Notes: generated by a model not told the origin, from the letters alone. Positions 1 through 8,682 are shown, numbered from the stretch's first letter. The stretch is 64,000 nucleotides of DNA from Actinoplanes octamycinicus (GCF_014205225.1 NZ_JACHNB010000001.1:2585501-2649500), one strand, 5' to 3'. Made by a program: numbers and translations.

Positions 1-2564
1 GCGGCCGGGCCGCCGACTCCGGCCGGGTCGCCGACCTCACCGTGCTCGGCAACGACGTCGCCGAGCTGGCCCGGCTGGTGCACCGGGAACGGATGGCCGC
101 GGCCGGTTACCTGGCCGCGCCGGACGCGTCGCCGGACGGGTACCGGCAGGCCACCGCCGCGGTCGACGCGCAGATCACCACCTTCCGCGGGCACCGCGGC
201 GAGGCCGGCCGGATGCCGGCCCGGGTGCGCGACCGGCTGCAGCTGATCCAGGACCGGCTCGGCACGCTCGCCGGCACCCGGGACGAGGTGTCCGCCCGGG
301 AGAAGCTGACGGTGGCCTCCGCGGTCCAGCGGTACAACATGATCCTCGACGGCCTGTCCGATTATGACGAGTCGCTCAGCCAGGTCGCCGAGCCCGGCAC
401 GGTGGCCGACGGGCTGCGTACGCTCGCCGCGTTCAACCGGATCGAGGCGGCCGCCGCCGACCAGGAGGCCGCCGCCTACACCGTCAAGATCACCGGGCTG
501 CTCAGCGGGACCTGGCAGCAGGAGCTGATCGGCGCGCAGGCGGCCCGGCAGGAGGCGCTCGACGACCTCCGGCAGATCGCCACCGCCGACCAGGCCGGGC
601 TGGTCGAGGCCGCCCTGGCGAACGCCGTGGTGGCCCGGGCGGACGGCCTGGTCACCCGGCTGACCGGGCCGGCGGCGGTCTCGGCGGCCGAGCTGACCAC
701 GGCGTACCGGGAGGTCCTGAGCCTGCTCCGGGCCACCGGAACCCAGCTGGAGACGGACGCGGTCCGGCTCACCCAGGACGACAGCGACCGCACCACCCGG
801 CAGGCCACCGTCGAGTTCGTCGTGGTGCTGCTGGTCCTGCTCGCCGCGATCGCGTTCGGTGTCTACCTGGCCCGGACCCTGCACCTGTCGGTCCGCCGGC
901 TGCGCGAGGGCGCGCTCGCCGTGGCCAACCGGGACCTGCCGGACGCGGTGCACCGGCTGCAGGACGTGGACAGCCTGGACGCCGGCGTCGTCGACCAGAT
1001 CATCGCGCAGACCCGGGACCCGATCCGGCTCGCCGACCGGGACGAGTTCGGCCAGGTCGCCGAGGCGTTCAACATGGTGCACCGGGAGGCCATCCGGGTC
1101 GCCGCCGAGCAGGCCGCGCTGCGCACCAGCGTCTCCGCGATGTTCCTCAGCCTGGCCCGGCGCAGCCAGGCGCTGGTCGACCGGATGATCGGCGAGCTGG
1201 ACGGGATCGAGCGCACCGAGGAGGACCCGAAGCGGCTGGCCAAGCTCTTCGACCTGGACCACCTGGCCACCCGGATGCGCCGCAACGACGAGAACCTGCT
1301 GGTGCTGGCCGGCGCCGACGTGGGCGCCCCGCGCCGCGAGGACGCGCTGCTGATCGACGCGCTGCGGGCCGCCCAGTCCGAAGTGGAGCTGTACCACCGG
1401 ATCGAGTTCGGCGCGATCGACACCGACGTCTCGGTCACCGCGGCCGCGGTCAACGACGTGGTCCGGCTGGTCGCCGAGCTGCTCGACAACGCCACCCGGT
1501 TCTCCCCGCCGACCACCGTGGTGATGGCGCACGGCCGCCGCTCCGGCGACCACGCGGTGCTCCAGATCGAGGACCGCGGCCTGGGCATCACCCCGGAGCA
1601 ACTGGAGCTGATCAACCGGCGGCTGGCCGAGCCGGCCGAGGTCGACGCCAGCGCCTTCCGGCTGATGGGGTTCGCGGTGATCGCCCGGCTGGCGGCCCGG
1701 CACGGCATCGGCGTACGGCTGCTGCCCAGCCGGGACGGCGGGACGGTCGCCGAGGTCACCCTGCCGGCCGACATCGTGGTGCTGCCCGGGGCGCCGTCAC
1801 CGACGGCCGGGCGGGCAGCGAGCTGGACCCGGCCCGGTCCGGCGCCGCAGCCGGTCGACGGCCGCGCCCCGGAGGTCCGCGCCCCGGTGCGGTCCGCGCC
1901 GATGCCGGCGCAGACCACCCCGCGGTGGGCGCCGGCCGCCGCCGAACAGCCGGCCGAGCTGGACCTGCGGCCGACCCCGGACCGCCCGCCGCTGCCCACC
2001 CGCGTGCCGAAGCCCACAGTGGATCCCGGCTCCACTCCGCTGTTCAAGCAGCCGGTCCCGGCCCAGCCGGTCTCCGCCCAGCCGGTTTCCGCGCAGCCGG
2101 TCCCCGCGCATCCCCTGGGTGCCGCGATCCAGCTGGAGATGCAGCACACCTGGTTCACCGCCGAGACGGAGCTGCCGGAGATGCTGGGCATGCCGACCGC
2201 CGGTTACGCCCCGGAGCCGGTCCCGGCGGTGCCGGCCGGGCCGCCGCCGGAAGCGCCGCAGCAGGTCCCCAAGCCGCGGCCCGCCCTCGACGACGACGAC
2301 CGCTGGCGGACCGCCGCCGACGAGGGATGGCAGCGCGCGATGGCCGCCGCCGCCCCGCGGGACGCCGGGACCACCCGTTCCGGCCTGCCGAAACGGATCC
2401 CCCAGGCGCAACTCGTCCCGGGCGGGGTGCACGACCTGCCCCGGGCACAGAATCGTCGCAGCCCCGACGACGTACGCGGGCTTCTCTCCGCATACACCCG
2501 TGGGGTGCAGCGAGGGCGGACCGACGGCTCCGCCGACCAGGTTCCTAAGGAGAACGATCAGTGA
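1..2564 (+). CDS. Conservon-type sensor histidine kinase-like protein (5' end outside window)
   Basis: The frame is open from the first bases of the window and the first in-frame GTG (42) lies inside a helical region, so the true start is upstream. Visible parts: an extracellular all-alpha region of about 250 residues of the nitrate/nitrite-sensing type, one membrane segment (counted from base 42, residues about 257-278), a HAMP-like stretch, a helical region, and a HATPase domain with an N box (ELLDNATRF, about residue 478) and a G box (EDRGLGIT). The C-terminal 230 residues are a Pro/Ala-rich tail with short QPV-AQPVS repeats, ending in a conserved-looking segment (GLPKRIP, then RRSPDDVRGLLS). 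Roadblock, DUF742 and GTPase genes follow in overlapping or close order, the conservon (cvnABCD) arrangement, so it probably acts at the membrane as the sensor of that G-protein-like complex. Whether it autophosphorylates cannot be told from the sequence. Confidence 0.9.
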   Translation, partial: GRAADSGRVADLTVLGNDVAELARLVHRERMAAAGYLAAPDASPDGYRQATAAVDAQITTFRGHRGEAGRMPARVRDRLQLIQDRLGTLAGTRDEVSAREKLTVASAVQRYNMILDGLSDYDESLSQVAEPGTVADGLRTLAAFNRIEAAAADQEAAAYTVKITGLLSGTWQQELIGAQAARQEALDDLRQIATADQAGLVEAALANAVVARADGLVTRLTGPAAVSAAELTTAYREVLSLLRATGTQLETDAVRLTQDDSDRTTRQATVEFVVVLLVLLAAIAFGVYLARTLHLSVRRLREGALAVANRDLPDAVHRLQDVDSLDAGVVDQIIAQTRDPIRLADRDEFGQVAEAFNMVHREAIRVAAEQAALRTSVSAMFLSLARRSQALVDRMIGELDGIERTEEDPKRLAKLFDLDHLATRMRRNDENLLVLAGADVGAPRREDALLIDALRAAQSEVELYHRIEFGAIDTDVSVTAAAVNDVVRLVAELLDNATRFSPPTTVVMAHGRRSGDHAVLQIEDRGLGITPEQLELINRRLAEPAEVDASAFRLMGFAVIARLAARHGIGVRLLPSRDGGTVAEVTLPADIVVLPGAPSPTAGRAASWTRPGPAPQPVDGRAPEVRAPVRSAPMPAQTTPRWAPAAAEQPAELDLRPTPDRPPLPTRVPKPTVDPGSTPLFKQPVPAQPVSAQPVSAQPVPAHPLGAAIQLEMQHTWFTAETELPEMLGMPTAGYAPEPVPAVPAGPPPEAPQQVPKPRPALDDDDRWRTAADEGWQRAMAAAAPRDAGTTRSGLPKRIPQAQLVPGGVHDLPRAQNRRSPDDVRGLLSAYTRGVQRGRTDGSADQVPKENDQ

Positions 2565-2965
2565 TCAGGCCCACCATGCAGGACATGGGCTGGCTGCTCA
2601 ACAACTTCGCCGACAGCATCGCGGGCATCGCGCACGTGGTGGCGGTCTCCGCCGACGGGTTGTTGCTGGCATGCTCGCGCGATCTGCCAGCGGACCGGGC
2701 GGACCAGCTGGCCGCCATCACCTCCGGCGTGGTCAGCCTGACCGACGGCGCGTCCCGGATGTTCACCGCCGGGAAGGTGCAACAGACCATCATCGAAATG
2801 GACAGCGGTTATCTTTTCCTGATGTCCATCAGCGACGGTTCGTCGATGGCCGTGCTGGCGGCGCGCAGCTGCGACGTCGGCCAGGTCGGCTACGAGATGG
2901 CTCTGCTGGTGGAGCGTGTCGGCGCCGCGTTGTCGCCGGCGGCACGCGAGGCCGTCAGCCACTAG
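2561..2965 (+). CDS. Roadblock/LC7 domain protein (conservon second gene, MglB-like)
   Basis: A 134-residue protein made of a single Roadblock/LC7 fold, recognisable from LLNNFADSIAGIAHVVAVS followed by the SADGLLLA strand-turn. Roadblock proteins of this family are small cytoplasmic regulators that bind Ras-like GTPases and can act as GTPase-activating partners (MglB towards MglA). The GTG start overlaps the kinase stop as GTGA and is preceded by AAGGAG, so the two genes are translationally coupled. DUF742 and GTPase genes follow. The function is inferred from family and operon. Confidence 0.93.
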   Translation: MIRPTMQDMGWLLNNFADSIAGIAHVVAVSADGLLLACSRDLPADRADQLAAITSGVVSLTDGASRMFTAGKVQQTIIEMDSGYLFLMSISDGSSMAVLAARSCDVGQVGYEMALLVERVGAALSPAAREAVSH

Positions 2966-3009
2966 GCGCCAGGGTTGCCGTACCCCGGCGGAGATGAGGT
3001 GACCGCGAC

Positions 3010-3372
3010 ATGACAGAGCCGCACGATCCCCGGGGCAACCTGGTGCGGCCATACGCGGTGACCCGCGGCCGGACCGAGCCGATCCGGGACATCCCGATCG
3101 AAGCGATCCTGGTCGCCAGCGCGGCGGCCGTTCAGGAAGCGCGTTTCGCCGGACATGACAAGTACCGCATCGCCGTGCTGTGCGAGCCGAAGGCCTTGTC
3201 GCTGGCCGAGCTGGCGGCGCTCACCCGGTTGCCCCTCGGGGTGGCCCGGGTGCTCGTCGCCGACATGGTCACCGAGGGCCTGCTCGCGTTGCACAGCGCC
3301 GCTCCCAAGAAGGGTTTCACGGAGCGGATGGACCTGCTGGGAAGGGTTTTGAGTGGACTTCGCAAGCTCTGA
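3010..3372 (+). CDS. DUF742 family protein (conservon third gene)
   Basis: A 120-residue protein with the DUF742 hallmark LVRPYAVTRGRT near the N-terminus, followed by a winged-helix-like region (LSLAELAALTRLPLGVARVL). DUF742 proteins occur in conservon operons between the Roadblock and GTPase genes; their biochemical role is not settled, and the helix-turn-helix look suggests a scaffold or DNA-contacting role. ATG start with GAGATGAGGTG a few bases upstream. Its end overlaps the GTPase start by 20 bases. Confidence 0.92.
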   Translation: MTEPHDPRGNLVRPYAVTRGRTEPIRDIPIEAILVASAAAVQEARFAGHDKYRIAVLCEPKALSLAELAALTRLPLGVARVLVADMVTEGLLALHSAAPKKGFTERMDLLGRVLSGLRKL

Positions 3373-3967
3373 GCAGGCGGGGGCGCCTCCTTCGGAGATC
3401 GTCTCGGCGAAGATCGTCGTCGCCGGTGGGTTCGGCGTCGGCAAGACGACGCTGGTCGGCGCGGTCTCCGAGATCGAGCCGCTGACCACCGAGGCCGTGA
3501 TGACCGCGGCCGGCGCCGGCATCGACGACGCCTCCAAGGTGCCGGAGAAGGGCACCACCACGGTGGCGATGGACTTCGGCCGGATCACCATGGCCGAGGA
3601 CCTGATCCTCTACCTGTTCGGCACGCCGGGTCAGACCCGCTTCTGGTTCATGTGGGACGAGCTGATCCGGGGCGCGGTCGGCGCCGCGGTGATGGTCGAC
3701 ACGCGCCGGCTCACCGACGCGTTCGCGCCGCTCGACTACTTCGAGAACCGGCACCTGCCCTACCTGGTCGCGGTGAACTGCTTCGACGGCGCGCCCCGCT
3801 ACGAGCCGGAGGAGGTCCGCGAGGCCCTCGCCATCCCGGAGCGCGTCCCGCTGGTGATGTGTGACGCCCGCCACCGCGAATCGGTCAAGTCGGTCCTGAT
3901 CGGCGTGGTCGAACACGCCATGGCGACCCTGGTGGCCGAGCACGAACGCGGCGTCGCCGTCGGCTGA
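3353..3967 (+). CDS. MglA-like small GTPase (conservon fourth gene)
   Basis: A 204-residue P-loop GTPase. G1 is GGFGVGKTT (about residues 25-33), G3 is GTPGQ, and the G4 position reads NCFD rather than the textbook NKxD, as is common in this bacterial ATP/GTP-binding family. It is expected to be the switch component of the conservon complex, cycling with the Roadblock partner beneath the sensor. The GTG start lies inside the DUF742 gene. No cytochrome P450 gene follows, unlike some longer Streptomyces conservons; an IS110 element lies directly downstream. Confidence 0.93.
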   Translation: MDFASSEQAGAPPSEIVSAKIVVAGGFGVGKTTLVGAVSEIEPLTTEAVMTAAGAGIDDASKVPEKGTTTVAMDFGRITMAEDLILYLFGTPGQTRFWFMWDELIRGAVGAAVMVDTRRLTDAFAPLDYFENRHLPYLVAVNCFDGAPRYEPEEVREALAIPERVPLVMCDARHRESVKSVLIGVVEHAMATLVAEHERGVAVG

Positions 3968-4022
3968 TCCCCCGGCACGCCCACATCCTGAAGATCAACT
4001 TCAAGAACGGCATATATACGCA

Positions 4023-4042
4023 GGTCCGCCCGGGTGCGGACC
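4023..4042 (+). terminator. Hairpin after the conservon operon
   Basis: GGTCCGC (4023-4029) pairs with GCGGACC (4036-4042) across a 6-nt loop, 55 bases after the GTPase stop. There is no T-tract, so it may be a factor-assisted terminator or mRNA end. Confidence 0.4.
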
Positions 4043-4064
4043 GCATGCTCCCGGCACCCCTCTG

Positions 4065-5243
4065 TCAAGGGGTTGGTGTGAGGGGTGTTTTAGGGTGGTG
4101 GTTGGCGGGTCCGGGTTGTGACTTTTCCGAAGTGTCGATCTTGGGGTTTGGGTCGGCCGCGCTGGAGTTCAGAGTCGCCCCCGTGTGTCCTCCCGGACCC
4201 GTCGCTGTCTGTTGTGCCGTGTGGTCGTCTTTGATCATTTGGCGGTAGACGGTGTCGGACAGGCGTCGTTTCAACGCTCGCATGGCTTCCATCGCGGTTT
4301 TGCCTTCGGCGCGTTTGCGCTGGTAGTAGGCGCGGCCGGGGGTGTCGAAGCGGAGCTGGGTGATGGCCATGATGTGCAGGACCCGGTTGATGCGCCGGTT
4401 CCCGGCCCGGTTGAGCCGGTGATGATGGTTGTCGCCGGAGGACACGTCGATGGGGGCGGTGCCGTTCCAGGTGGCGAAGTGCCCGCGGGTCGGGAAGCGG
4501 CTGATGTCGCCGATGTCGCCGAGCAGGCGGGCGGCGCCGGAGGGGCCGATGCCGTTGAGGCTGGTCAGCTGGGTGCCGGTGGCGGCCAGCACGGTCTTCA
4601 GCTGCCGGTTGGCTGCTTTGATCTTGGTGTCCAGGGTGGTGAGCTCGTCGGCCAGGTCGCCGGCCAGCTGATAGCGGGTGGCGGTGACGATGTCGCCGGC
4701 CGGGACGCTGACGCGTTCGAGCAGGGTGCGGGCCTGGTCGGTGGTCAGGTTCTTCTTCGCGCCGCCGGGGATCAGTTCGAGCAGTAGCTGGTGCAGCCGG
4801 TTGATGGTCTCGGTGCGGGCGACACCGAGCTGGTCGCGGCGGTCGGCCAGCAGCCGCAGCGCGACGGTGGCGCCGTCGGCGTGAACGCGGCGCAGGCCCG
4901 GGGTGCGCAGGGCGGTCACCGCGATGTGGTGCGCGTCGTGACCGTCGGTTTTACGGCCGTGCCCGGTGTCAAAGTTGCGGGCTTTCGCGGCGAGTTTCGC
5001 CGGGACGTCCAGCACGGTTTCGCCGTCGGCGACCAGCCGCTGGGCCAGGTGCCGGCCGATGCCGTTACAGCCCTCGACCGCCCACACCCGGCCGGCGTGA
5101 CGGCGGCCGGCGGCGAGCATCTGCTGGTAGCCACCGGTGTCGGTGCCGTACCTGCCACGGGCCAGCACCTGTTCACGCTCGTTGATGATCTCGATCGTCG
5201 CGGACCGCTTGTGCGGATCGACTCCAATGATCAGCTGACCCAT
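4065..5243 (-). CDS. IS110-family transposase/recombinase
   Basis: A 392-residue DEDD recombinase that excises and inserts its element, guided in this family by a bridge RNA. The N-terminal RuvC-like domain has all four acidic residues: D9 (GVDPHK), E57 (AVEGCNGIG), D100 and D103 (KTDGHDA). The C-terminal Tnp_20 domain has NGIGPSGAA followed by DVSSGDNHHH, the expected place for the catalytic serine. I chose the ATG at 5243, just before the RuvC strand; an in-frame ATG 13 codons upstream (5282) is possible but adds no conserved sequence. No frameshift or stop is seen, so the gene looks intact. Confidence 0.93.
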   Translation of the reverse strand: MGQLIIGVDPHKRSATIEIINEREQVLARGRYGTDTGGYQQMLAAGRRHAGRVWAVEGCNGIGRHLAQRLVADGETVLDVPAKLAAKARNFDTGHGRKTDGHDAHHIAVTALRTPGLRRVHADGATVALRLLADRRDQLGVARTETINRLHQLLLELIPGGAKKNLTTDQARTLLERVSVPAGDIVTATRYQLAGDLADELTTLDTKIKAANRQLKTVLAATGTQLTSLNGIGPSGAARLLGDIGDISRFPTRGHFATWNGTAPIDVSSGDNHHHRLNRAGNRRINRVLHIMAITQLRFDTPGRAYYQRKRAEGKTAMEAMRALKRRLSDTVYRQMIKDDHTAQQTATGPGGHTGATLNSSAADPNPKIDTSEKSQPGPANHHPKTPLTPTP

Positions 5244-5297
5244 GTACCCGTTGACCTTCCCGTCGTCGCGGCAGAACCACACCGGCGGGAGGGCAAC

Positions 5298-5479
5298 GCT
5301 ACTTACAGCTGGGCAAACCCCTCTTCAGCCACTCCGCGCCACGGTGACCGGCAGGGTCCAAGCCGGGAGAGAGCCACACCCCGCCATCTGAGTGGGCAGC
5401 GCGGGCCTGAGCACCCTACCGATCACCTCGACCAAGCCTGGCCGGGCCGCGGTCGTACACCAAATTCTCTTTAAGTAGC
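5298..5479 (-). ncRNA. Candidate IS110 bridge RNA
   Basis: On the transposase strand, upstream of the gene, GCTACTTA and its complement TAAGTAGC enclose a 182-nt segment, near the size of the published IS621 bridge RNA. Inside it a CCGGC/GCCGG hairpin with a 9-nt loop is visible. No transcript evidence exists here, and the assignment rests on position, size and the closing stem only. Confidence 0.3.
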
Positions 5480-5483
5480 GCGG

Positions 5484-5845
5484 GCCGAGGGCGGCGATCT
5501 GGCCGCTGGCGCGTCCAGGGCGATCGCCGCCCTCTTCGCTGTCCGCTGCACTTCCGGAGATCAAGAGCACCGCCCGGTTCCAAGCGGGCCGAGTGCGTGA
5601 GTCGCGACCGGGCCTTGAGCGGCTTCGGTCTCCGGGGTTGGCGATCGGAGCCACCCTCGGGCGTCGCCCTTGCGGGCTGAGCGTTCTGGACGCGCCAGCG
5701 GCCAGCTCAGACCGGAAGGGTCCCTGGCGGGAGCGACGATCAGTGATCAGCGCGGACCCGAGTCAGCAATCTTCTGATCTTTGACCCGGGACGGGATGGA
5801 CTTCTGCCGGGCGGCCGCGGGTGGATGCCGGTGTGAGGCGGCGTC
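5484..5845. other. Non-coding stretch between the IS110 element and hemD
   Basis: About 360 bases with no gene I can support. It holds one copy of the structured dispersed repeat (5661-5758) and TGATCTTT just after it. The convergent hemD-like gene ends at 5846. Confidence 0.6.
5661..5758 (+). repeat. Dispersed hairpin repeat, copy A
   Basis: A 98-nt element whose second copy is at 41616-41712 (about 83 of 98 aligned positions identical by eye). Its main stem pairs 5667-5682 with 5705-5720 (16 pairs, two mismatches) around a 22-nt loop, which can form a smaller CTGG/CCAG hairpin. A second small stem, TCCC/GGGA (5721-5732), follows, then a conserved tail GAGCGACGATC and GATCAGCGCGGACC. It lies in non-coding sequence near the IS110 element. 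Confidence 0.75.
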
Positions 5846-6991
5846 TCAGGTGGGGATGCGGTAGCCGCGTTTGACGACGGTCTGGATGACGCCGGGGAGG
5901 GCCAGGCCGGCTCGGAGGCGGGCGACGGCCATCTCGACGGCGTGTTCGTCGGCGTGGCGGGGGAGGGCCTGCAGCAGGGCGGCGCGGGAGAGGACCCGGC
6001 CCGGTGAGGTGGCCAGGGCGCGCAGGACGGCCATCGGGCCGGGGGCGAGCTGGCGGAGTTCGCCGTCGACCACCGCGGCGTGCCCGCGCAGGGTGATCGA
6101 GTGGCCGTTGACCTGGATGGTGACCGCGCGCTTGGGCAGTTCGTCGACGAGGGTGCGGACCAGGGCGCTGAGCCGGGCGCGGTTCGGGGTGGAGACCGGG
6201 ACGTCGTGCCGGCGCAGCGGGGCGGCGGTGACCGGGCCCACGCAGGCGGCCAGCACGTCGGTGCGGAACGCCGCCAGCAGCGGATCGGTGGCCGGGCCGG
6301 CGGCGCGCAGCAGGGCCTGGACCGCGGCGGCCGAGGTGAACGTCACGGCATCGACGAGCTTGCCGGCGATGAGATCGACCAGGCGGTGCAGCGGGGCCGG
6401 GTCGGTGGGCGGCGCCCAGCGGTGCACCGGCACCTCGACCACCCGGGCGCCGGCCGCGGTCAGCGCCTCGGTGAACTCCGGCTGACTCTCGCCGTGCAAT
6501 TGGAGTGCGACGGTGAGCCCGGCGACACCCCGGCCGGTCAGATGCTCGACCACCTCCGTCGAGCCCTCGCCGTCCGGGGTCCACTGCTCGCGCAGGCCGG
6601 CGGCGCGCACCGCAGCCCGCGCCTTGGGGCCGCGAGCCACCAGGTAGGCGCGGCCGAGCACGGCGCGCAGCGGCTCGGCCAGGCCCCAGCCCTCCGCCGC
6701 CTCCAGCCAGCCGCGCATCCCGATCCCGGTGTTGACCAGCACGATGTCCGGGGGAGCGTCGAGGCAGGCGCGGGTCGCGGCGCGCAGCTCGGCGTCGTCG
6801 GCGATCGGCACGATGCGCAGCGCGGGGGCCAGCACGACGCGGGCGCCGCGGCTCTCCAGCAGGCCGGCCAGCTCGTCGCGGCGGCGGTCGGCGGTCACGC
6901 CGATGGTGTAACCGGAGAGGCTCGCGGCCGGGTCGTCCAGCGCGGGCGCGGACAGCGTGGGCCGCCGGGAACCCGGGATCCGGCCGGTCAT
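5846..6991 (-). CDS. hemD: Uroporphyrinogen-III synthase-like protein with C-terminal winged helix
   Basis: A 381-residue two-part protein. The first 270 residues look like a HemD (uroporphyrinogen-III synthase) bilobed fold, beginning GYTIGVTADRRRDELAGLL and with the TFTSAAAVQALL segment typical of the family. HemD cyclises hydroxymethylbilane to uroporphyrinogen III in heme/siroheme synthesis. The last 100 residues form an OmpR-type winged helix ending VVKRGYRIPT. Actinobacteria often carry this HemD-plus-DNA-binding fusion, which may link tetrapyrrole synthesis to gene control; whether it is catalytic or mainly a regulator is unclear. I chose the ATG at 6991; the longer open frame upstream is Arg-rich and not family-like. 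Confidence 0.85.
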   Translation of the reverse strand: MTGRIPGSRRPTLSAPALDDPAASLSGYTIGVTADRRRDELAGLLESRGARVVLAPALRIVPIADDAELRAATRACLDAPPDIVLVNTGIGMRGWLEAAEGWGLAEPLRAVLGRAYLVARGPKARAAVRAAGLREQWTPDGEGSTEVVEHLTGRGVAGLTVALQLHGESQPEFTEALTAAGARVVEVPVHRWAPPTDPAPLHRLVDLIAGKLVDAVTFTSAAAVQALLRAAGPATDPLLAAFRTDVLAACVGPVTAAPLRRHDVPVSTPNRARLSALVRTLVDELPKRAVTIQVNGHSITLRGHAAVVDGELRQLAPGPMAVLRALATSPGRVLSRAALLQALPRHADEHAVEMAVARLRAGLALPGVIQTVVKRGYRIPT

Positions 6992-7694
6992 CCGGCGGCG
7001 ATCCCGGCGCGGGGAGCGGCGGAGACGAGGTCGATCGCGCCGCGGAGAGAGGCTGAGGTCTGGTCGGGAGCGCCGCGGGACGCGGTACGAGTGAGGTCGA
7101 GAAGTCGCGGCGTGGCCGGGCGGTCCACCGAAGGGCACGCTCGAGAACCGTCGTCCTCAGCGTAGACCCGCTCCCATGTCACGCTTACGGTCCTCGCCAT
7201 GCCTCCGTCCGGGGCACGCCGCGACTTCTCCTCGCCACGCCGGCGAACCGGTGTGGCGAACACCGTCAGGTCCGTCCTCAACCCTGACGGTGGTCTTCCC
7301 ATGGTGCGCCCTGACACGCCGGGTCGGCCAATGCCGAGCCGCGTCGTCCGGGGTTCCGCACCGTTGGGCATGTCTGGAAGCGTGCCGGTGGGGAATTTCG
7401 GCCGGGCGTCCCTTTTGTTTCGAGCCTGCTAAGAGCCGTCCTGGCGCTGTTGACGAACCCGCGGCCGGGCGAGTCCAGACACCGAGTATGCTGGATACCG
7501 TTTGAGGTCCCGCCTCGGGCCATTCACCCAGGGGCAGCCTGTTTTGACCACGCGCCGCGCGGCCGGGTATTGTTGCCTGCTGTTGTGCGATAGCTGCGAG
7601 CGCTCCCCCTGGGGTGTGCTTGAAGTTCGTGTCGACTCCCTGTTCGACATGATCAGCGCGCGCCCCCAGACCGACGACGAGACAAGGTAATTCT
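6992..7694. other. Long intergenic region upstream of rplM
   Basis: About 700 bases between the divergent hemD-like gene and rplM. Open frames here are short, Arg-rich and unconvincing. The supportable item is a promoter-like pair at 7544-7573; the roughly 120 nt between it and the rplM start would be a 5' leader that could carry ribosomal-protein feedback control. Confidence 0.6.
7544..7573 (+). promoter_or_regulatory. Candidate housekeeping promoter of rplM-rpsI
   Basis: TTGACC (7544-7549) and TATTGT (7568-7573) are separated by 18 bases, close to the vegetative sigma consensus, about 120 nt before the rplM start. Confidence 0.45.
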
Positions 7695-8138
7695 GTGCGT
7701 ACGTACAGCCCGAAGCCGGGTGAGATCGAGCGTCAGTGGCACATTATCGACGCTTCTGACGTCGTTCTGGGCCGCCTGGCTACCCACACCGCGACCCTTC
7801 TGCGCGGCAAGCACAAGCCGACGTTCGCCCCGCACGTCGACACCGGCGACTTCGTGGTGATCATCAACGCGGGCAAGGTCGCGCTGACCGGCAACAAGCG
7901 GCAGACCAAGGTCGCCTACCGGCACTCCGGCTACCCGGGTGGTCTGAAGCAGGTCGGTTACGAGGAGCTGCTGACCAAGCGCCCCGAGAAGGCGATCGAG
8001 CTGGCCGTCAAGGGCATGCTCCCGCACAACAAGCTCGCGCGGCAGATCATCAAGAAGCTGAAGGTCTACCCGGGCGCTGAGCACCCGCACGCCGCTCAGC
8101 AGCCGCAGCCGTTCGAAATCAAGCAGATCGCGCAGTGA
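7695..8138 (+). CDS. rplM: 50S ribosomal protein L13
   Basis: A 147-residue L13, an early-assembling large-subunit protein. The N-terminal [18 protein letters not shown], the central [20 protein letters not shown] and the YRHSGYPGG segment are typical. GTG start with AAGG just upstream. It overlaps the frame leading into rpsI, the usual rplM-rpsI operon. Confidence 0.98.
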   Translation: MRTYSPKPGEIERQWHIIDASDVVLGRLATHTATLLRGKHKPTFAPHVDTGDFVVIINAGKVALTGNKRQTKVAYRHSGYPGGLKQVGYEELLTKRPEKAIELAVKGMLPHNKLARQIIKKLKVYPGAEHPHAAQQPQPFEIKQIAQ

Positions 8139-8158
8139 GCGCGGGAGAAGGCAGCAGC

Positions 8159-8674
8159 ATGACCGACATCATCGAGCCCGAGGCCGTCGAGACCGAGGCT
8201 GTCGTCGAGACCGTCGAGGAGCCCGCTGAGACGGTCGTTGTCGTCGAGACGCCCGCTCCGGCCCCGGTCCGCGCCCCGCGCCCCGGCGACCGCCCCGTCC
8301 AGACCGTCGGCCGCCGCAAGGAGGCCATCGTCCGGGTGCGCCTCGTGCCCGGCTCCGGCAAGATCACCTGCAACGGCCGTGACCTCGAGGAGTACTTCCC
8401 GAGCAAGGTCCACCAGCAGCTGATCCGCGAGCCGCTGGGCACCGTCGAGCGTGCCGAGCAGTTCGACGTCTTCGCGAACCTGCGGGGCGGCGGCATCACC
8501 GGCCAGGCCGGTGCGCTGCGTCTCGCGATCGCCCGGGCGCTGATCTCCAGCGAGCCCGACGACCGCCCGGCCCTGAAGAAGGCCGGCTTCCTGACCCGTG
8601 ACGCCCGGGTCAAGGAGAGCAAGAAGTACGGTCTCAAGAAGGCCCGCAAGGCGCCGCAGTACTCGAAGCGCTGA
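8159..8674 (+). CDS. rpsI: 30S ribosomal protein S9
   Basis: A 171-residue S9 with an acidic Glu/Val-rich N-terminal extension of about 40 residues, as in other actinobacteria, followed by the S9 core ([20 protein letters not shown]) and the basic tail [17 protein letters not shown] that reaches the decoding centre. I chose the ATG at 8159 because GGAGAAGG lies 7 bases before it; a GTG at 8135 overlapping the rplM stop would add eight residues and has a weaker ribosome site. Confidence 0.97.
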   Translation: MTDIIEPEAVETEAVVETVEEPAETVVVVETPAPAPVRAPRPGDRPVQTVGRRKEAIVRVRLVPGSGKITCNGRDLEEYFPSKVHQQLIREPLGTVERAEQFDVFANLRGGGITGQAGALRLAIARALISSEPDDRPALKKAGFLTRDARVKESKKYGLKKARKAPQYSKR

Positions 8675-8682
8675 TTTTTCAC

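Larger units (their letters stand above)
4056..5485 (-). mobile_element. IS110-family insertion element (ends approximate)
   Basis: The span covers the transposase gene and the non-coding stretch upstream of it, where IS110-group elements carry their bridge RNA. IS110 elements lack clear terminal inverted repeats and I could not fix the ends. The left limit is set by the short gap before the conservon hairpin; the right limit by the 8-base GCTACTTA/TAAGTAGC inverted pair that closes at 5479. Insertion lies between the conservon operon and the hemD region and breaks no recognisable gene. Confidence 0.55.

Noticed and set aside
4056..5324. ACCCCTCT direct repeats (4056-4063 and 5317-5324) as a target-site duplication bounding the IS110 element
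   Set aside because: IS110 elements usually make no such duplication, and these ends would leave only about 80 bases upstream of the transposase, too little for the family's non-coding end. I kept the match only as a possible guide sequence.
6992..7500. Short genes in the rplM upstream region
   Set aside because: The open frames are Arg/Pro-rich, overlap one another on both strands, and lack ribosome sites and codon bias.
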